In this document: piece by piece, positions 1-6,428 of the stretch
Layout of the letters: each line of letters starts with the position of its first letter
How positions within the stretch are numbered: position 1 is the first letter of the stretch
Assembly (NCBI GenBank): GCA_964592775.1
Contig: CAZQFX010000162.1
Coordinates: 1-6,428 of the forward strand
Direction: 5' to 3'
DNA length: 6,428 nt
Source of the DNA: SURF-21 sp964592775
GTDB taxonomy: Bacteria; Actinomycetota; Geothermincolia; Geothermincolales; RBG-13-55-18
Position numbers and translations under genes: made by a program
Notes under the pieces: model-generated
Seen by the model: the letters and a program-made list of their open reading frames with translations, nothing else
Told to the model about the DNA's origin: nothing
Database searches by the model: none

Positions 1-4
1 ATGA

Positions 5-82
5 ATCCCGTTCCAGGGCTGACCCCAAGCGGGACCAAGTGGGATTTGCTGATCCCGTTCCAGGGCTGGCCCCAAGTGGGAC
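5..82. repeat. Two direct copies of a 31-bp palindrome-rich intergenic repeat
   Basis: Copies at 5-35 and 52-82 differ at only two positions (22 versus 69, and 30 versus 77) and are spaced 47 bp apart. Each begins ATCCCGTTCCAGGGCTG and ends CCCCAAG(C/T)GGGAC, so the ends are roughly complementary and could fold into an imperfect hairpin. A further half-unit, CCAAGTGGGAT, lies at 35-45. The same unit occurs inverted at 6312-6342. This looks like a dispersed, REP-like intergenic repeat family; that name is inference from its palindromic, non-coding nature. No open reading frame of note covers it. Confidence 0.8.
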
Positions 83-92
83 TGGCCTCTGT

Positions 93-129
93 TAGAATAA
101 TTGGAGACGCGGTGACGGTCGAGGAAGGA
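93..129 (+). promoter_or_regulatory. treT leader: weak -10-like box and Shine-Dalgarno
   Basis: TAGAAT at 93-98 resembles a sigma-70 -10 hexamer but has no convincing -35; the DNA upstream is the repeat. A purine-rich Shine-Dalgarno stretch, GAGGAAGGA, lies at 121-129, five bases before the ATG at 135. The ribosome-binding site is convincing and decides the start codon. The promoter call is weak. Confidence 0.35.
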
Positions 130-134
130 AGCAC

Positions 135-1382
135 ATGCTGCCCAGCGTGCCGGTTCAACCCAAGAATATAGAGCAATACCGGGGCATCGCCGGTGATGAA
201 GTGATCGATGAGATCCTCTCCCTTGCGGAGGACCTCAAGGGAGCTCGGGTGGCGCACGTCAACAGCACCGCACACGGCGGCGGCGTAGCCGAGATGCTGT
301 ATACGCTCGTGCCGCTCATGAGCAGCGTCGGCCTGGCGGCGGAGTGGCACCTCATGGAGGGCGACCCGGATTTCTTCACCATTACCAAGCTCTTCCATAA
401 CGCGCTGCAGGGAATGGACTTCCCCGTCACCGACGAGATGAAGGCGAAATATCTCTCGGTATGCGAGGAGAACGCCTCCCGCTGCGACCGGGAATACGAC
501 TTCGCCATCATGCACGACCCCCAGCCCTGCGCCATGATCGCCTACGCCGAGGGGGCGAAGGAGCGCAAGGCCAAATGGATATGGCGCTGCCACATCGACT
601 CCACCTTCGCCAGCGAGGAGGCCTGGGAGTTCCTGAAGGATTATATAGACCTCTACGACGGCGCCGTCTTCACCATGGACAAGTACATCAAGTCGCCCTT
701 GAAGGTGCCCTGCCTCGCCTTCATCCCTCCCTCCATAGACCCGCTGAGCGCCAAGAACATCATCCCCGAGAAAAGGGTACAGTCGGATATCGCCAACCGC
801 TACGGCATTGACGAATCCAGGCCTATCATGCTCCAGGTTTCCCGCTTCGATCCCTGGAAGGACCCACTGGGCCTGATCGACTGCTACCGCGAGGCCAAGC
901 GCCGTCATCACAAGCTGCAACTGGTCTACTGCGCCAGCATGGCCGACGACGACCCCGAGGGATGGCACTACTACGAGAAGGCCTTCCATTACAGCGAGGG
1001 AGACCCCGATATCTTCCTCCTCTCCAACCAGCAGGGGGTCGGCAACGTCGAGGTAAGCGCCATGCAGGCCATGGCCACGGTGGTGCTCCAGAAATCGCTG
1101 CGCGAGGGGTTCGGGCTCACGGTGGCCGAAGCGATGTGGAAGCGCAAGCCGGTGGTGGCCGGAGAGGTGGGAGGGATATTGCTACAGGTGGACGACGGCG
1201 TCAACGGGTTCCTGGTGAAGGACATAAATGACACGGCCAAGAAGGTGAGCCTTCTGCTGGAGAGCCCGGCGACCGCCCGGCGCATGGGGGACGCCGGACA
1301 CGACAAGGTGCGCCGTAACTTCCTCTCCACCCGGCACCTCCTTGACTACCTGCGCTTCTTCCACATCCTCCTCAAGAAATAA
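135..1382 (+). CDS. treT: Trehalose synthase, GT4-family glycosyltransferase (TreT type)
   Basis: Probable TreT, which transfers glucose from ADP- or UDP-glucose to glucose to make trehalose (reversibly) in the cytosol. The 415 residues match the usual length of about 410 for this family. The N-terminal domain holds GGGVAEML (residues 48-55), HDPQP (127-131) and WRCHID (150-155), all typical of TreT and trehalose phosphorylases. The C-terminal nucleotide-sugar domain has QVSRFDPWKDP (234-244), with the Arg and Lys expected to contact donor phosphates, and the GT4 E-x7-E motif from E324 to E332 (REGFGLTVAE). The ATG at 135 is preceded by GAGGAAGGA. It is followed by a 254-bp spacer, so it is probably transcribed alone. 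otsB, another trehalose gene, lies about 1 kb downstream on the other strand. The related GT4 trehalose phosphorylase (TreP) is the main alternative and cannot be excluded by reading alone. Confidence 0.88.
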   Translation: MLPSVPVQPKNIEQYRGIAGDEVIDEILSLAEDLKGARVAHVNSTAHGGGVAEMLYTLVPLMSSVGLAAEWHLMEGDPDFFTITKLFHNALQGMDFPVTDEMKAKYLSVCEENASRCDREYDFAIMHDPQPCAMIAYAEGAKERKAKWIWRCHIDSTFASEEAWEFLKDYIDLYDGAVFTMDKYIKSPLKVPCLAFIPPSIDPLSAKNIIPEKRVQSDIANRYGIDESRPIMLQVSRFDPWKDPLGLIDCYREAKRRHHKLQLVYCASMADDDPEGWHYYEKAFHYSEGDPDIFLLSNQQGVGNVEVSAMQAMATVVLQKSLREGFGLTVAEAMWKRKPVVAGEVGGILLQVDDGVNGFLVKDINDTAKKVSLLLESPATARRMGDAGHDKVRRNFLSTRHLLDYLRFFHILLKK

Positions 1383-1636
1383 GACGGGGCGTACGGCAAC
1401 ACCTCGGGGGCAGACCTCAAAATGTTAACTCAATATATTCCCGGCACGTGCCTCTTCCACAATGCTGAGTTATCATTCTGAGGTCTGCCCTGATAATAGC
1501 GACCTGCATTTTCATCGCTGGTGTCGCGGCCGTGCGACATGGGTGACTGATCCCGAATTGTTAACATATGCCTCATACCGGTCGAGATAAACTATGGTGT
1601 ATCATGTAGCGGGCATCAGCAAGAGGAGGGACCTGG
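1383..1636. other. Gene-free spacer between treT and the ABC ATPase gene
   Basis: The spacer is visibly more AT-rich than the flanking genes. Besides the inverted repeat at 1408-1490 it shows no coding sequence; the longest ATG-initiated frame inside the repeat is about 19 codons. The stretch from about 1555 to 1620 is AT-rich, with TTGTTAACAT and TAAACTATGG, and probably holds the ATPase gene promoter, but no hexamer pair with good spacing stands out. A strong Shine-Dalgarno, AGGAGGG, lies at 1624-1630. Confidence 0.6.
1408..1490. repeat. 83-bp imperfect inverted repeat with 25-bp arms
   Basis: The left arm (1408-1432) begins GGGCAGACCTCA and the right arm (1466-1490) ends TGAGGTCTGCCC. Over 25 bp the arms are complementary at 23 positions. 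The 33-bp loop (1433-1465) contains a perfect 10-bp palindrome, GGCACGTGCC (1443-1452). The structure lies just after treT and could act as an RNA stem that stops or stabilises the treT transcript, but there is no T-tract. Its form is also that of a small non-autonomous palindromic element. The arm sequence differs from the repeat family at the window edges. No transposase gene is nearby. Confidence 0.75.
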
Positions 1637-2368
1637 TTGGTTGATCCGGGAGACAACGGAAGGGACCTGATCGTATTCGAGGGGGTATGCAAGACCTACC
1701 CCATGGGCGAGCTGGAGGTCCGGGCCCTGCGCAACGTGGACCTGACGATAAAGGAGGGCGAGTTCATCGTCATCCTGGGCCCCAGCGGCTCGGGCAAGAC
1801 TACCCTGCTCAACCTCATCGGGGGGATGGACACCATATCCGATGGAAAACTCACGGTCAACGGACAGGACATCTCGCATCTGGACACCAAGGAACTCACC
1901 GATTACCGGCGCACCCAGATCGGGTTCATCTTCCAGTTCTTCAACCTCATCCCCACGCTCACGGCGCTGGAGAACGTGGAGTTCGCGCTGGAGCTGGTGG
2001 AGCGCGACACGCGGGACAAGTCCATGGGCGCGCTGGAGATGGTGGGCCTCGCCGAGCGCTCCGGCCACTTCCCCAGCCAGCTCTCCGGAGGTGAGCAGCA
2101 GCGGGTCGCCATCGCCCGGGCCATGTGCAAGCAGCCGCCGATACTCCTCTGCGACGAGCCCACGGGGGAACTCGATTTCGAGACGGGGAAGAACGTGCTC
2201 AAGGTGATGCAGAAGATCAACCGCGAGGAGAAGCAGACCATCATCCTGGTCACCCACAACTCCGCCATCGCCGAGATGTCCGACCGCACCGTGCGCCTGC
2301 ACAGCGGCGAGGTAGCCGAGATAGTAGAGGTAGACAACCCCAGGGACGCCGACGAACTCGTCTGGTAA
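1637..2368 (+). CDS. ABC transporter ATP-binding protein, LolD/MacB-like
   Basis: Nucleotide-binding subunit of an ABC transporter, which hydrolyses ATP at the inner face of the membrane. All canonical motifs are present in 243 residues: Walker A GPSGSGKT (48-55), Q-loop Gln at 100 (GFIFQFFNLIPTLTALENVE), signature LSGGEQQ (149-155), Walker B ILLCDEP with catalytic Glu174, D-loop GELD (177-180) and switch His207 (LVTHN). The Q-loop region FNLIPTLTALENVE and EPTGELD place it in the LolD/MacB/FtsE-like group, which works with FtsX-type permeases in lipoprotein or peptide export or efflux. The start is TTG at 1637, six bases after AGGAGGG. No permease is adjacent: the next gene is convergent, so the partner must be encoded elsewhere and the substrate cannot be named. 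A short acidic tail follows the ATPase core (about 225-243). Confidence 0.92.
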   Translation: MVDPGDNGRDLIVFEGVCKTYPMGELEVRALRNVDLTIKEGEFIVILGPSGSGKTTLLNLIGGMDTISDGKLTVNGQDISHLDTKELTDYRRTQIGFIFQFFNLIPTLTALENVEFALELVERDTRDKSMGALEMVGLAERSGHFPSQLSGGEQQRVAIARAMCKQPPILLCDEPTGELDFETGKNVLKVMQKINREEKQTIILVTHNSAIAEMSDRTVRLHSGEVAEIVEVDNPRDADELVW

Positions 2369-2398
2369 TGGAAATTGCCGATGACCCCGGGGTGGGAA

Positions 2399-3169
2399 CT
2401 AGAGCAGGGGGGAGAGGAGGCCGAGGAGGCCGTCGGGGCCGTTCACGGTGATGTCGGCTACCGCCTTCAGCTCCACGGGCACCTCGGGGGAGAGGACCGC
2501 GATGGCTATACCGTCGAAGCCGCCCTCCTTCATGAGATAACGCAGGCCGCGGAAGGCATCCACGTCGGTGAGGTCGTCTCCGGCGTAGAGGGCGCGCTTC
2601 AGTTTCCACGCGGCGGCCAGTCGGATGAGCACCGTGCCCTTGTCTATGTCCACGGGCGGGCGCAGCTCCACCGACATGCGCCCGCGCCGCGCCCTCAGGC
2701 CCAGGCTCACGGCCAGGCTTTCCGCGAGTCGCACCGCTTCGTCCTCCTCGCCCGGGGCTGAGCGAAAATGCAGCGTCAAGGAGACAAGCTTGTCCTCCAG
2801 GGTCACGCCGGGGTGGGAGGAGAGGGCGGCGTTCAGTTCATCACGGGCGCGGTCCAGGGTGGGGATATAGGGCAGGACCTCGGGGTCGATACGCGGCTCG
2901 TCCTCCATCCACTCCATGCCGTGCACGCCCACGTAGTGGATATGCGGCAGGTTCACGAGGGAGGCCACGTCCGTGGCCCGACGGCCCGACATCACGCACA
3001 TCGGGTAGCGGCGCGCCAGCCCGGGCAGGAGTTCGGCGGCACGGCGGTGGAGCCCGGCTCCCGCCGGGGTGGGGGCGATCTCGCTTATCGTCCCGTCGAA
3101 GTCCAGGAACATCCCGGAGCGGCGCGGCTCGGCCTTGAAGTCGGACCACCAGTCGCGGGGAAGGCTCAC
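2399..3169 (-). CDS. otsB: Trehalose-6-phosphate phosphatase
   Basis: HAD-superfamily phosphatase that removes phosphate from trehalose-6-phosphate to give trehalose. The 256 residues are normal for bacterial OtsB. Visible motifs are FLDFDGT (nucleophile Asp23 and acid/base Asp25), MSGRR (60-64), VELRPPVDIDKG with Lys177, and YAGDDLTDVDAF with metal-binding Asp198, Asp199 and Asp202. The cap-domain region GVHGMEW (81-87) is also family-typical. The start is GTG at 3167-3169, with GGGAGG at 3175-3180 and a 5-nt spacer. That start region is itself the last unit of the 50-bp tandem repeat upstream. The gene follows the PHP phosphatase gene by 147 bp on the same strand and converges on the ABC ATPase gene. 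The synthase OtsA that would supply its substrate is not in the window. Another sugar-phosphate phosphatase activity is possible but less likely. Confidence 0.9.
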   Translation of the reverse strand: MSLPRDWWSDFKAEPRRSGMFLDFDGTISEIAPTPAGAGLHRRAAELLPGLARRYPMCVMSGRRATDVASLVNLPHIHYVGVHGMEWMEDEPRIDPEVLPYIPTLDRARDELNAALSSHPGVTLEDKLVSLTLHFRSAPGEEDEAVRLAESLAVSLGLRARRGRMSVELRPPVDIDKGTVLIRLAAAWKLKRALYAGDDLTDVDAFRGLRYLMKEGGFDGIAIAVLSPEVPVELKAVADITVNGPDGLLGLLSPLL

Positions 3170-3362
3170 ACCAACCTCCCGTACCTTAACAACATCTTAC
3201 CGTCTCGGGATGGGCTCGCACCGGCCTCCCGTACCGAAACAACCTCTTCCAGTCTTGAGGTGGGCCCATGCCGACACCCCCGCGCTTTGGCAACCCCTTC
3301 CTTTCTTGGGATGGGCTCACCCCGACCTCCTGCGCCGGAAGAGCCTCTTGCGCTCCCGGACA
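3162..3362 (-). repeat. Four degenerate 50-bp tandem units spanning the PHP phosphatase-otsB junction
   Basis: On the plus strand a unit beginning (G/A)GGC(T/C)C and continuing C(C/A)CCGACCTCC.G.. recurs from 3162, 3212, 3262 and 3313 (periods 50, 50 and 51). Copies have drifted; the 3162 and 3212 copies are closest, sharing ACCTCCCGTACC or CCTCCCGTACC. Read on the minus strand, each unit holds a Shine-Dalgarno-like purine run followed by a start-like triplet: GGGAGG-5 nt-GTG in the real otsB start, AGGAGGT-4 nt-GTG at 3320 overlapping the phosphatase stop codon, and an ATG at 3270. The first minus-strand unit lies inside the phosphatase's last codons (RLFRRRRSG). The spacer therefore seems to have arisen by tandem duplication of a translation-initiation region, though a dispersed minisatellite would look similar. 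Confidence 0.72.
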
Positions 3363-4120
3363 TTCGCGGATACGGCGATGGCGTCCAGCAGGTCCTCCCC
3401 GGCCAGAACGCGCTCGGGGTTCACCTCGAGGAGTATACGCGCCGCGTCCCCGCCGAAGCGCTCCTCTAGGATACGGGCCGCTCCCGAGAGGTCGGGGCTG
3501 CGCCCGTCGGGGGCGTGGGCATCCGAGGCGACCAGGCGGGCCATGCCCCCGCCGAGCAGCGAGAGGGCACTCGAGCGGGCGGCCTTGCCATAGAGCCCCT
3601 CCAGGCTGCCGGAGTTGACCTGCACCTCCACCCCGCGTTCCACCAGCCCCTTCACCACTTCCGGCCTGGCGGAGAGGTAGCGGTTGCGCTCGGGGTGCGC
3701 GAGGACGGGGACGACGCCTGCGAGCTGGACCTGGAAAAGGATATCGGCGGTCGCCGTGGGCATGTCGATGAGGGGGAGGTCGCATAACAGGTACCTGCCG
3801 CCGCCCCCCAGGCTCAGTTGCCGCAGGCCGCCTTCCTCCGCCGCCAGGCGGTAGAGGCCGGCGTTGGCCCGCACTTCCACCCCCGGGATTAGCTCGAGAG
3901 GGATACCCGCCCCGCGCAGCAGCTCGCCATGCTCTTTCACCGCCTCGAGCACCCTCCGCGGCTCGAAGGCGGGGCTCTCGTGGTCGTAATGGGGGGTGGC
4001 GGCCATGCGCAAGGTGCCTCCCCGCACCGCGACCCGCGCCATATACAGGAATTCACCGTCGTCGGAGGCGCCGTCGTCAAAACCTGGAAGTATATGGGAA
4101 TGTATGTCGGTAAAGGGCAA
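3317..4120 (-). CDS. PHP-domain protein-tyrosine phosphatase, CpsB/YwqE/CapC-like
   Basis: Metal-dependent phosphatase of the polymerase-and-histidinol-phosphatase (PHP) fold. In Firmicutes, members of this group dephosphorylate the tyrosine kinases that control capsule or exopolysaccharide synthesis. In 267 residues the metal ligands appear in order: DIHSHILPGFDDG (His7, His9, Asp15/16), ATPHY (His44), PGVEV (Glu82), LAHPERN (His142, Glu144, Arg145) and SDAH (Asp200, His202). The start is TTG at 4118-4120, with GGAGGT five bases upstream. That ribosome-binding site is formed by the last codons and stop of the epimerase gene, only 3 nt away, so translation is probably coupled. The C-terminus is strongly basic (RERKRLFRRRRSG) and overlaps the tandem repeat downstream. 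No cognate tyrosine kinase or Wzz-type chain-length regulator is in the window. Histidinol phosphatase is less likely given the CpsB-like HILPGFDDG motif. Confidence 0.85.
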   Translation of the reverse strand: MPFTDIHSHILPGFDDGASDDGEFLYMARVAVRGGTLRMAATPHYDHESPAFEPRRVLEAVKEHGELLRGAGIPLELIPGVEVRANAGLYRLAAEEGGLRQLSLGGGGRYLLCDLPLIDMPTATADILFQVQLAGVVPVLAHPERNRYLSARPEVVKGLVERGVEVQVNSGSLEGLYGKAARSSALSLLGGGMARLVASDAHAPDGRSPDLSGAARILEERFGGDAARILLEVNPERVLAGEDLLDAIAVSANVRERKRLFRRRRSG

Positions 4121-4123
4121 GGA

Positions 4124-5074
4124 TTACCTCCGCAGGTTCTGGCGGTACCAGTCCACGGTACGCGAGAGCCCTTCCCGCATGGGAGTGCAAGGCCTCCAGC
4201 CGAGCACGCGCGAGGCCCTGTCGGCGTTGAGCGCGATGTGGTCCAGCTCGCCCTCACGCGGCGGCGCGTATTCGGGTTCCTCTTCGCAGTCCATGATCTC
4301 GGCGATGCCCCTGTAGAGCTCGTTAACCGAGGTCTGCACCCCGGTGCCGATGTTCAGGAACTCGCCGTCGCCCCCGGCGAGCGCGGCTCGGTAGGCGTCC
4401 ACGGCGTCTTCCACGTAGACGAAATCGCGCGTCTGCTCGCCGTCTCCGAAGATCACACATTCCTCGCTAAGCAGGATCTTGCCGATGAAGATGGCTACCA
4501 CGCCCGCCTCCCCGAACGCGTTCTGGCGCGGGCCGTAGACGTTGGCCAGGGCGAGGGTGCAGCAGGAGATATCCCGCGTGCGCTCGTAGTAGCGAATGTA
4601 TTTCTCGGCCACGTTCTTGCTCACGCCGTAGGGGGAATCGGGGCGCTTGGGGGCGTCCTCGGATACGGGGATGGCGTCAGGCTCGCCATAGACACATCCC
4701 CCCGAGCTGGTGTTGATGAAGCGCTTCACGCCGCTCTCCACCGCCAGCTGCAGCACGTTGAGCGTGCCCAGCACGTTCACGTCCGCGTCGAACACCGGGT
4801 TCTTCACCGATACCCTCACGTCGGGCTGGGCCGCGAGATGTATCACGGCGTCCTGTTCCTTGCCCTTGAAGGCCGCCACCAGGGAGTCGTCGCGGATGTC
4901 GGTATGGATGAAGGAGAAGCGGTTCTCCTTGGCCGCGTCCTTCACGTTGTAGAGGTTGTCGAACTTGCCCGTGGACAGGTTGTCGACCACGGTCACCGCG
5001 TGCCCTTCGTCCAGAAGGGTATCCACGAGGTTGGAACCGATGAATCCCGCTCCGCCGGTCACTACGATGCGCAA
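4124..5074 (-). CDS. NAD-dependent nucleotide-sugar epimerase/dehydratase (GalE/SDR family)
   Basis: Extended short-chain dehydrogenase that likely epimerises or dehydrates a nucleotide sugar (UDP-glucose/galactose type) for surface polysaccharide. Positions here count from the TTG at 5074. Visible are the Rossmann motif VTGGAGFIGSN (5-15), NAD-ribose Asp31 (VVDNLSTGK), HLAAQPDVR (79-87), INTSSGGCVYG (120-130) with Ser123/124, the catalytic YGVSK (Tyr149, Lys153), LANVYGPRQ (176-184), and GDGEQTRDFVYVEDAVDA. The longest frame opens at a GTG at 5083, but that GTG lies inside the Shine-Dalgarno GGGAGGTG (5081-5088). The TTG at 5072-5074, six bases downstream, gives the family-typical MRIVVTGGAGFIGSN, so I prefer it (316 aa). 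Sequence alone does not distinguish UDP-glucose 4-epimerase from a uronate epimerase or related enzyme. The downstream PHP phosphatase gene is coupled. Confidence 0.88.
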   Translation of the reverse strand: MRIVVTGGAGFIGSNLVDTLLDEGHAVTVVDNLSTGKFDNLYNVKDAAKENRFSFIHTDIRDDSLVAAFKGKEQDAVIHLAAQPDVRVSVKNPVFDADVNVLGTLNVLQLAVESGVKRFINTSSGGCVYGEPDAIPVSEDAPKRPDSPYGVSKNVAEKYIRYYERTRDISCCTLALANVYGPRQNAFGEAGVVAIFIGKILLSEECVIFGDGEQTRDFVYVEDAVDAYRAALAGGDGEFLNIGTGVQTSVNELYRGIAEIMDCEEEPEYAPPREGELDHIALNADRASRVLGWRPCTPMREGLSRTVDWYRQNLRR

Positions 5075-5162
5075 TTGCAACACCTCCCTGTCTCCGCCCT
5101 TCGGGGAAGGAACGGCCGCCGGTCACGCGGGTGCCGCGCCGCGTTTCCCGCTCTGCCACGTT
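5075..5162 (-). promoter_or_regulatory. Spacer upstream of the epimerase gene with its Shine-Dalgarno
   Basis: The 88-bp gap holds a strong Shine-Dalgarno, GGGAGGTG at 5081-5088, and a small hairpin, CCTTC-GGG-GAAGG on the plus strand (5098-5110), with no T-run. No clear promoter hexamers are visible and the DNA is very GC-rich. The epimerase gene may therefore be co-transcribed from the zinc-ribbon gene upstream. Confidence 0.4.
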
Positions 5163-6116
5163 TCAGTTAAAGGTTATCACAGGGGCTCCCGCGCCGCTCA
5201 TACCGGGCGTCTCGTCCGGGGACTGCTCGTCCAGTATCCGCTCCCATTTGAAGGAACCGGTGATGGAGAAGTACTGCGGGCGCACGTCCTCGTATTCCCC
5301 CGCCGGAGAGCGGGCCTGGAAGACGAAGATGTAGTCTCCGGAGACGATGTAGTAGAGGAGGAACTCGGTCTCTTCGCCCATGATGTTGGTGCTGAACTCG
5401 GTGAAGAAGGCGGGGAAGCCGGAGACGTGCGTGGACTTGAACGTCGCCTCGTTCGGGGTCTCATCCTCTCCATGCGCGGCGGTATCGCCGGCCGCGGGTT
5501 GTGAGCCAGGCTCCCGGCTGTCGCCGGGTTGCCCGCCGGCCGGCCTGGAGGATCCGCCCGAGCCGGGCTGCCCGCCCAGGGCCTCGATACACGCGGCGGC
5601 GTCCTCGGCGAGGTGCTCCTCGATGGCGTCTATGCCGCCGATGGAGACGAGGGGGTCGAGCTGGTAGACGCGCAGCTCCACGTTCTTCTGGGCGCTCAGG
5701 CTGATGGTGAGCGCGGCGAGCTCGCCCTCGGCCGGGGATGCCGTCTCCAGGGACCAGTTCTCGGGGTAGGAGATGGTGTATCCGAGCTCCTGGTCGGTGT
5801 ATTCCTGGCTGGTGTCCTGGAACTCCCTGCCGTCGCCCCGGGGTTCGCTATCTCCCCAGGCGACCCTGTAGACGAGGTAGCCGGCGCCCGCGAAGATGGC
5901 CAGGGCGAGGATGACGATGGCCATGACGGCCGTGTAGAACCAGAAGCTGCGGTGGCGGGGAAGGACGATCTCGTGTTCGGCGTCGCTTCTGAGGAAGCTC
6001 TCCACCAGTCCATCCTGGGAGAGGCCCTCCCCGCAGATACCGCAATATTTCGCCCTGTCGGGCTGGTAACTGCCGCATTTCGGACAGATCAAACCATCGA
6101 CCTCGCTTCGTTTCAC
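5163..6116 (-). CDS. Zinc-ribbon, single-pass membrane protein with PsbP-like extracytoplasmic domain
   Basis: Hypothetical protein of 317 residues with a clear layout. An N-terminal zinc ribbon has four cysteines, CPKC (11-14) and CGIC (25-28). One transmembrane helix spans about 58-84 (FWFYTAVMAIVILALAIFAG onward). The extracytoplasmic part starts GYTISYPENWSLETA (112-126), a PsbP/DUF1795-like opening, and ends with strands FPAFFTEFS, EFLLYYIVSGDYIFVFQA and YFSITGSFKWE (234-292). A Gly/Pro/Ser-rich, low-complexity stretch (about 181-222) is inserted inside that domain. The zinc ribbon would face the cytoplasm. The longest frame starts at GTG 6114-6116, which has no good Shine-Dalgarno. A TTG at 6090-6092 has GAGGT seven bases upstream and would give MICPKCG, a usual zinc-ribbon beginning, so the true start may be there. 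Function is unknown; a sensor or envelope-lipid or protein-binding role is only a guess. Confidence 0.78.
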   Translation of the reverse strand: MKRSEVDGLICPKCGSYQPDRAKYCGICGEGLSQDGLVESFLRSDAEHEIVLPRHRSFWFYTAVMAIVILALAIFAGAGYLVYRVAWGDSEPRGDGREFQDTSQEYTDQELGYTISYPENWSLETASPAEGELAALTISLSAQKNVELRVYQLDPLVSIGGIDAIEEHLAEDAAACIEALGGQPGSGGSSRPAGGQPGDSREPGSQPAAGDTAAHGEDETPNEATFKSTHVSGFPAFFTEFSTNIMGEETEFLLYYIVSGDYIFVFQARSPAGEYEDVRPQYFSITGSFKWERILDEQSPDETPGMSGAGAPVITFN

Positions 6117-6290
6117 CGGGTAAACGGCCGGTTAACCTGGAAGAGCGCCTTGCTGCCGCACAAGGCTCATCATTCTCTCATACATATTACACGGAGCCGG
6201 TCCCCTCACTACATTCTTATTCCCTCCGCCGCCTTGCATCACCTTGGATTATAGACGATGGGCGCCTCGCATGAGTTGCATCCAACCCCG
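6117..6290 (-). promoter_or_regulatory. Leader of the minus-strand gene cluster with a consensus -10
   Basis: This AT-richer spacer has no coding frame I can support. On the minus strand it contains a perfect -10 hexamer, TATAAT, at 6248-6253, about 130 bases before the GTG at 6116. The hexamer at the 17-bp spacing (ACTCAT) is a poor -35, so an activator or alternative sigma factor may be needed. A small hairpin, GCCTTG-8 nt-CAAGGC (6147-6166), lies in the untranslated leader. From here transcription could read through the epimerase, phosphatase and otsB genes. Confidence 0.4.
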
Positions 6291-6388
6291 ATCCCACCTG
6301 GGGTCAGCCCTGTCCCACCTGGGGTCAGCCCTGGAACGGGATCGGCAGGGGTCCACTCCGAAAAGAATCCCACTTGGGGTCAGTCCCT
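6291..6388. repeat. Three copies of the edge repeat, inverted relative to the left end
   Basis: Two adjacent 21-bp copies (6291-6311 and 6312-6332) differ only in the first base and share TCCCACCTGGGGTCAGCCCT. The second continues to 6347 as GGAACGGGATCGGCA, and 6312-6347 is the reverse complement of 47-82 with three mismatches in 36. A third, shorter and slightly different copy is at 6367-6388. Just beyond, TGCCGC-6 nt-GCGGCA (6391-6408) is a perfect small hairpin. The copies are non-coding and belong to the same family as those at 5-82. Confidence 0.8.
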
Positions 6389-6428
6389 CATGCCGCAAGG
6401 TCGCGGCACCAGCAAAGGATGAAAACAG

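Overview
The window holds six protein-coding genes on high-GC bacterial-type DNA: two on the plus strand (trehalose synthase treT, then an ABC-transporter ATPase) facing four on the minus strand (zinc-ribbon membrane protein, NAD-dependent sugar epimerase, PHP-type phosphatase, trehalose-6-phosphate phosphatase otsB). Five of the six appear to start at GTG or TTG, each but one behind a good Shine-Dalgarno sequence. Gene content and GC suggest a bacterium, possibly a deep-branching actinomycete-like or other high-GC Gram-positive-like lineage; this placement is a guess, because no rRNA or marker gene is present.

Layout: 1-134 carries two direct copies of a palindrome-rich 31-bp repeat and the treT leader; 135-1382 treT; 1383-1636 a gene-free spacer with an 83-bp imperfect inverted repeat; 1637-2368 ABC ATPase; 2369-2398 a short convergent gap; 2399-3169 otsB; 3170-3316 a spacer built of degenerate 50-bp tandem repeats; 3317-4120 PHP phosphatase; 4124-5074 sugar epimerase; 5075-5162 a short spacer; 5163-6116 zinc-ribbon/PsbP-like membrane protein; 6117-6290 its leader with a consensus -10; 6291-6388 further copies of the repeat seen at the left edge, now inverted.

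Two themes link the genes. The first is trehalose: TreT can make trehalose directly from a nucleotide-glucose and glucose, and OtsB makes it by dephosphorylating trehalose-6-phosphate, so two routes converge on the same osmolyte or stress protectant. The second is surface polysaccharide: the epimerase/dehydratase is of the type that prepares nucleotide sugars, and the PHP phosphatase is of the CpsB/YwqE type known from capsule and exopolysaccharide control. The epimerase and phosphatase genes are only 3 nt apart, with the phosphatase ribosome-binding site inside the epimerase's last codons.

I did not find a clearly new multi-gene system. The most unusual structure is the 50-bp tandem repeat at the phosphatase-otsB junction. 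Its units contain the otsB ribosome-binding site, start codon and apparently its first few codons, and it runs into the phosphatase's C-terminal codons. Also notable are two palindromic intergenic repeat families, one of which flanks the whole gene block in inverted orientation.
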